Source of the DNA: Apostichopus japonicus
Taxonomy: Eukaryota; Echinodermata; Holothuroidea; Aspidochirotida; Stichopodidae
DNA: 64,000 nucleotides
NCBI RefSeq assembly: GCF_037975245.1
Contig: NC_092582.1
Location: 6,304,001 to 6,368,000, forward strand
Reading direction: 5' to 3'
Under the pieces are notes generated by a model. That model saw nothing but the letters and a program-made list of their open reading frames with translations, searched no databases and was not told where the DNA came from. A program made the translations under genes and the position numbers. Shown one piece after another: positions 58,183 through 64,000 of the stretch (the first letter of the stretch is position 1; the number at the start of each line of letters is the position of its first letter).

Positions 58183-58866
58183 GGAAAAGTTATGGTCCTA
58201 TTCATCGATTTTGACGCTAATTATTATCCAGAGTTTGCAGTTTCCCCTCACACTAGCTACCCCATTATTTACAGGTGAGTTTTTATTATTATTATTATTA
58301 TTAGTTTTTGTGTTTATGTTGTTATTTTTAAAGATTTTTTGGTTTGATTGATGAAACATTCCAACCGACTGTAGTTTTGAAAATAGTCTTGACTAAGTAT
58401 GATTTTCATTTTTGCTGTACTATTATATAGAATACGGTCAATCCGTTACAGCGATTATCTTTATCGAACTGTCCAGTATCTCCCCCTCCTGTAATCTCCT
58501 TCGCACCCTCCCCCTTCCCTTCATGCGCATGCGCACGCTGCACACCAATAAACCTCATGACCGTAGAAATGAACAACATTTTCACAATTGTATATGAAAA
58601 CCAAATGAAGACAGAAGATATACAATGGGTAATAAATATATATTTTGTCGAAATGATTTAAATTTATCACTGGGTGGAACAATCAATGTTACATGTTCCT
58701 TGTCATTTGCAGGTTACTTCAAGAGGAATATATGTTTCCTCATGACTTGTATGAAGCACTTTTGGTTTCATATTTAAAAAAAAAGAAACCCAAACAACGT
58801 AATAAATACATATTAAGTTTAATTGTTTTAGAATTTAGATCATACCGTCCCTTGTGTTCATTTTGA
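58183..58866 (+). CDS. two-exon candidate gene fragment, unknown protein
   Basis: Exon 1 (58183-58274) follows a strong pyrimidine tract ending ACCCTCAG and ends AG|GTGAGT. Exon 2 begins at 58713 after CATTTGCAG. Their phases match (split Arg codon) and the joined frame reads GKVMVLFIDFDANYYPEFAV, SPHTSYPIIY, then RLLQEEYMFPHDLYEALLVS and a Lys-rich tail to a stop at 58864-58866. The tail after SYL is partly poly-A-derived, so the true exon may end earlier (GT at about 58749 or 58764). I do not recognise the family. Upstream exons were not identified. Confidence 0.45.
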
Positions 58867-59208
58867 TAGAGCTCTAGATCATAATGAATCCTGGGATGGG
58901 AGGGGGTGGATAGGGCATGGCTTTTCAATAGTTTTCACAGTAATGATTTTCATGCATACTTGGTTCAACACCCCTATAACAGCCGCCACATCCGAGATTG
59001 TACACCAGTGTCGAGACCCCTGAATATGTAACTTTGTTTGGCACCAACGTCGCACAAGGCATTTTGAATTAATAGCAGTAAACTTCATAGGCCTGCAACG
59101 TATATACACTAGATTGGTGGGACACACATTTGCATACTATTGTACTAAAATCGAACCGGGGAGGGACCAGAAGTAAATCCGTTAACAGTGACCATGCTCG
59201 TGACGTCC

Positions 59209-59765
59209 TTATATAGTAACGAGAACCAACGAATAAACACTGAGTTCAATCCGAAGGACTCGCACAGCGTAAGTCTGGAGAGGACCTACAATATCCGGCA
59301 TCACATTCGCTAAGCGATTTCCTAATGCTTTGGCCAGGATTTTGTAGTCCAGATTTAACAGCGTTATTGTACGCCTATTAGGGTCCAAAGGGTCTCCCGA
59401 CTTTGGGAGGAGAACAATATTTCCAGCCCTCTGTGTTTGGCTCATGTAATTCAACTGGAAAGCGGTAGAGAACACGTCTCTAAAGTCCCCACCGAGAACC
59501 TCCCAGAAGTCCTATATAACTCAGCAGGGAGGCCATCAGGACCGGGGACTTTCCCTTCTTCATCGCTGCTACCGCTGTCCAGAGCTCACCAACGGAGAGA
59601 TTCGAACCCAAGCTATCGTTTTACTATGGGGGGGGGGGGGGGTGGGCTTGTCTATACCAGACAACAAGTCTTCCTGGAGATCCTCCCTAATAGCAGACCT
59701 GTAGTACATGTCCGAAAAGAACGACCTAAATACCTCAGATGCCTAGTGACCTGACTTAGCGTGTT
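59209..59765 (-). pseudogene. L1/Tx1-type LINE reverse transcriptase relic
   Basis: On the - strand, in order and in shifting frames: FFSDMYYRSAIREDLQEDLL (about 59730-59665), ELWTAVAAMKKGKVPGPDGL then PAELYR (about 59590-59510), and NIVLLPKSGDPLDPNRR with LLNLDYKILAKALGNRLANV (59420-59300). These match the finger and palm blocks of L1-like reverse transcriptases: K-GK-PGPDGL-AE-Y, PK-GDP-D--NWRPI-LLN-DYKI--K-L-NRL. The catalytic YxDD segment is not present. A G-run at 59629-59642 and frame changes show decay. Confidence 0.82.
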
Positions 59766-60149
59766 TTGTTCGCACAATTGACGTTGTGTTTATGAAGGGT
59801 GCACAATCCTACAAAATCTCTCAATGAGTCGGTATTCACATCTGGTCTGTTTTCCCTCAAGTTACCCTATTATATAGTTGACTCAATGTAATCAGTCTTA
59901 CATGACACTCGTAACTCCCATATAATAACGGGTTTGCGACAGTGTCTATCCACGGTCGATCACACCTCAAAGTTCCCCAATAAGTCCTAAGTGGCTTCCT
60001 GAGCCAAAGTGACACAATTAGAATACCAGCCATAACATGTAGTCAGGGTGCAAGCCCGGTTTCATTTACACGTTTGAGGACGGAAGGTTTAATGGTCCCG
60101 ATCAGAAAAGGGCACGGGGTCTGGGGATTGAATATATATGAAATTTCCT

Positions 60150-60515
60150 TTTTTTTCCAGGGGGCCATCTTGGATTCTGGCCGCCATCTTGGAAGTGGGT
60201 GGCCCAAGCAACATACCATGACCATCATCTGTTTCAGTGAGCTCGGAAACACCTTAATTGACCCCTCATTTGTTCATCTCCGATTTTTACAGCCAGATAT
60301 ATGACATTTCGTTTTTTTCTGGCGGCCATCTTGGATTTTGGCCGCCATCTTGGAAGTGGGTTACTCAAGCAACATGCCATGATCATCATCTGTTTCAGTG
60401 ACCCCGGAAACACCTGAATTGACCCCTCATTTGTTCATCTCTGATTTTTACAGCCAGATATATGACATTTCCTTTTTTTCTGGCGGCCATCTTGGATTTT
60501 GGCCGCCATCTTGAA
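60150..60515. repeat. 161-bp tandem repeat, about 2.2 copies, with YY1-type motifs
   Basis: GGCCATCTTGGATT recurs at about 60163, 60324 and 60485, a constant 161-bp spacing. GGCCGCCATCTTGG follows about 18-19 bp after each (60179-60192, 60340-60353, 60501-60513). Between them AGCAACAT-CCATGA, CATCATCTGTTTCAGTGA and GACCCCTCATTTGTTCATCT are conserved. The motif GCCGCCATCTTG equals the well-known YY1 site. Confidence 0.88.
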
Positions 60516-63500
60516 AAATCGGAACCGATAAAGTGGGTTCCACGGATAAAATCGATAGATAGGTCGAAAAGAAACTCCATGCCAAATTTGGTACTTTTGT
60601 CCGGCCTGTAACGTTAAGCCTAAAAATTGTTGCTAAGCCACCTGACTATCTAAGACACAGATCATTAGATCAGTTCCTCAGGTGCGACACAAAACTCAAC
60701 GGGAAAGACATAGGACTTTTGTGGCCTCAAATGACATATTTTAATTTGTTCGTTAGTCCACCTGGACCAATTAGACACTGCTAATGACTTACATTGTTAA
60801 GATATTTGAGTATCGAACCATAATGGAACGGTTGTTTTAAGGTGAGAAGTACCAGTTACAAAACTGTTATCAACAAACTGAAAACGACTGTTTGGATTCA
60901 TTGATGTGTTCATTGCAAGTGAACAATAAATCTAATTCGACACGTTGCTAGTGATTTGTTTCAAAATGGATTGCTATTGTACCTTTGCTCAGTTTTAGCA
61001 ATCAGCGTGCATGTATGCGTAACGGTATTTCGAGGGATCACTTTCTCCCAAGAGACATTTTCATTCCCGCCTTCCCAATTCTTGGGCAAGCACTTTCTTC
61101 GTTGCCTTTCAACAGCGATCCTCTGTAACCGTATGTGATTCAAAATCAGACGAGAGGCGTCAAAAGTATCAACGACCTTATTTTTTAAAACGCACTTTTC
61201 TATCGATACTGTTTGAAAGCAAAACTTCAGAACAATGTAAGCCACTCTATAGTTTGTCTAGTCAAATATTATTTCAATGTAAGAGTAAGTCAATTTCAAT
61301 TTCTTTTACATGTATTCTAGCCACGAAATATTGAGGATTTGAATTCGAAGTAATCATTCATTAAATCGAGAAAGGGTATGCCGTAGTTTAGTTAAATTTA
61401 ATCGCGATCTGTCTTTGAGTAAAAGGCCTACGCGGTCTAGGTCTGCTAAAACTGTTCAAGCAAACTCAAAAAGTTACTTAATATCAAACCACACCGCCTT
61501 TTTGAGGTCAATTGAGGGAAAAGCCTTTTGTTTTGCAGTGAAACATTTATAATCGGAAAAGACTTGGCCAATTCCTGGTATATATACATCGTATCTGCAC
61601 TGTACTGCATTACTACAGAATCAATATTACGTCATACCTGCGTCGTATGATCCTCCACTTGGCCCTGGTGGTCATGGGCCCTCTCGCACAATTTTCTCTT
61701 GAGTTCTAGTTTAATATTTAATATTTCATGTTCGACATCTGGACATTGAATTTTGGCATTTGCAGATGAGTCATAGACCTATCTATACGTTATCTGTTAT
61801 CCGTTGCATTGCATGAATGGCCTACCCCCCCCCCCCCCCCCCCCCCCTGAGTGGCAGCGTCCATGCTTGATGAGAGTTCCAGTATAGGTCAAAAGTCCCT
61901 CTCAAAATAGTATATTCTTAAACTTCCGCAAGAAATCAAATAAAATCAGGTGAAAATCTTCATCTGCATTAATTGGAAGTGGTGTGTTGATGAGTCAAAA
62001 GTTTTAACCGCAAAATACGAAGCAGGGGCAATTAATACCAAGATACTATTTTCGAAAAAGGTATCCTCGATACCACTGCTGTCCGTGTGAGTATGAACTG
62101 TTTACAATTTTTGGGGGGAACGCCGGATTCGGATGTAACAAATTTAGTATCATTGGAGTTTGAACATTCGCGTGAGATGTTTAGTAGTAGTTTGCGTCTG
62201 TCACGTCTATATTGCATCTCTCTTGGGTCGGCTCTGTTGTTCAAAAATAGCTGGTTGCTGTTTCTTTACTAAACATGTTTAACCTCAATGATAAAGCTGT
62301 GAATGAGTATTCAATTCATAGATGGGGGGGGGGGGGCACGAACTTCGAAAGGCAGTGGGACATGTGGCTTTGTCGTGATGAGCAAAAGTTACCGTCAAAG
62401 TCCGGCAAAATTACTCCTTAGCTCTCCGTACCTCAAATCTCAGTAATGTTCCTCATGAAAATGACACTGCTTATGTAATTAAAGGGTATTTTGTAATTTC
62501 AAAAAAGAAATGGAGAAGGTGTCACTTACTACCAAACGGGGTCTCTTCTAATTTATGAAAAGGGGTACTGTTGAGGTTTTCCCACCAAACTTCACACGTT
62601 CTCACGATCGCCCCCTCCAACTCCCCTTCCCGGTTCCGCCACCCCTGACCTCACTGTCCCTTCTCGTATATAGATGCATTTAGATGCAATTGTGGTTCTC
62701 TCGCATCTTTATGTCTATAAGTTACTGGTATAGTCTTCCCTATACGAAGTAATAAATGTTCACAGGTATTTCTAATGGTGGAAACTGGTGCTGCTCAGTT
62801 GTTCTCACTTCCAAAATGTGAGAATTCACTTCATTAAGAGTGTCCGGGATGATCACTCTTTAAGAGGAGTAGAAGCCACTCGTATGAAATATTGACTTCA
62901 TGTCAAGTTAGCGCTAAACCTAGTGAGTGTTTTCACGGTTTTATGAGTGCTTAACTTGCTAGAATTCAATCGGAGAAGCAGATTCGATATCTTCCCACGA
63001 AAAACGTGATCAATGTGGACACTCTCATATGAGTGAATTCTCACTCTTTGTCACTAATTAGCGCCTTTGTCTTCTTTGACAATAGAGTTCACTCACGGTC
63101 AAATGTTGATATTTGTGTCTTTGCAATGATATAACACAAACAATCATACCGTGTGTCAAACATGATCAATAACCCCACGTGAAAGTCTAGCTTTCGATGG
63201 TTCGAAGATAAGTACATGCTTTGACCAATGAACAGTTACGACTCTGTCATCTGTGGAGTTTCACTCATCCGTGGGCACACTTTCGGGTGTAGCGTCATAT
63301 CAAAACCAAGAATGATTTAATCACCGGTAGACCGACATAAACTAGGCCATCTAGTTTTTGAGATTCGTCATTCTCATGTCTGCATGCAATTGCATAACGG
63401 GTTTGATTTTTGGGGTATACTGCATGTCGTATGTCTAATTGGGTTTGTCTAGTCAGTGCTCTTAAGTAATGTTCAAACAGGGAGCATCCATGCTTCCGCC

Positions 63501-63590
63501 ACCTCTTATATTGTTGATGTTGAAAAGTCGTCTTCAATTACCAAACTTTACCTTCCTTAATTGAGTACTGCATTGACCGAAAAGGCTTAC
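60516..63590. other. no confident gene
   Basis: AT-rich with a poly-C and a G-run (62324). A - strand frame at 62032-62244 (RADPREMQYRRDRRKLLLNI onward) has protein-like composition but no confirmed splice sites. Confidence 0.4.
61827..61848. repeat. poly-C tract
   Basis: A run of about 22 C. Confidence 0.95.
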
Positions 63591-63593
63591 TAT

Positions 63594-63631
63594 GTTGAAC
63601 CATGGAGTTTGTTTTACCTCCATGGTTCAAC
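63594..63631. repeat. hairpin, 14-bp perfect arms
   Basis: GTTGAACCATGGAG (63594-63607) and CTCCATGGTTCAAC (63618-63631) around a 10-base loop. It resembles the ACCAGGGAGTT hairpins at 24097 and 24415 in design. Confidence 0.85.
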
Positions 63632-64000
63632 TTGCTTAACGTTTTCATCAATGTTCTGACCTCTCTAAAAATGATTCCCAATTTCGCGAATATTCAGATA
63701 GTAATCAATGTCTCAGTGATTGGAATTGCTTTGAGTTAATTGGCAGTATAATAACGTGCTGAGAGTTTCATCATCGGTGACCATTATCAGACTTTCTGCT
63801 AGTATATTTTGCAGGAAATTCTGATGACCTTTAGAGGATCTGGGAGCTCGAGCATGTCCCCGTCCCCCCCCCTCCCCCTTGTGCTCACCATGGACCGGTG
63901 TCATATACAGTCGGCAGTATTGTTGGATATGGGCAATTCCTTACTCCTCGGTCTTCCACAAGAACAGATTCATAGACTCCAATTAATCCAGAACTCAGCT

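Overview
The window looks like gene-poor, AT-rich, repeat-dense nuclear DNA from a eukaryote. The one clear gene has GT-AG introns of about 1 to 3.4 kb. There are very many (AT)n microsatellites, poly-C/G tracts, palindromic MITEs, tRNA-derived SINE pieces and decayed retrotransposons. The synaptotagmin family makes it an animal. The repeat style (AGGCCTATA blocks, a SINE tail with a CCCAAGGACAC-type box, YY1-like and DR1-like repeats) suggests a marine invertebrate, perhaps an echinoderm. That taxon is an inference, not shown by the sequence.

Layout. At 1-5890 there is a MITE-like end, a foldback element, AT repeats and otherwise unassigned DNA. At 5891-13793 on the + strand lie the last five coding exons of a double-C2 synaptotagmin-like gene, closest by eye to the Syt12/Syt17 group. 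The N-terminal exon(s) were not found. All splice phases agree and the protein ends in the family's W-H-x-L tail. Intron 4 contains a 43-bp tandem array, two decayed copies of the terminal-exon region and a large AT-flanked palindrome.

From 13794 to about 58100 I see no confident host gene. This stretch holds microsatellites, several palindromic or MITE elements (26643-27019, 31570-31997, 35636-36762 with a perfect 8-bp target duplication, 38543-38695 and its relative at 53268, 41237-41769, 54884-55027), SINE or tRNA-like sequences (22275-22402, 42359-42430, 46900-47160), a Penelope-like/hammerhead-like block near 48250, and a Ty3/gypsy RNase H relic (40147-40353).

At 58183-58866 two phase-compatible + strand exons suggest part of an unrecognised protein. 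An L1/Tx1-type LINE reverse-transcriptase relic lies on the - strand at 59209-59765. A 161-bp tandem array carrying repeated YY1-type motifs follows at 60150-60515.

The most unusual features are recurrent palindromes embedded in (AT)n tracts (13278-13448, 20167-20228, 54884-55027, and a related end at 5667), the decayed terminal-exon copies, and hammerhead-ribozyme-like cores in SINE or Penelope-like repeats. I found no operon, CRISPR array, rRNA or prokaryotic system.
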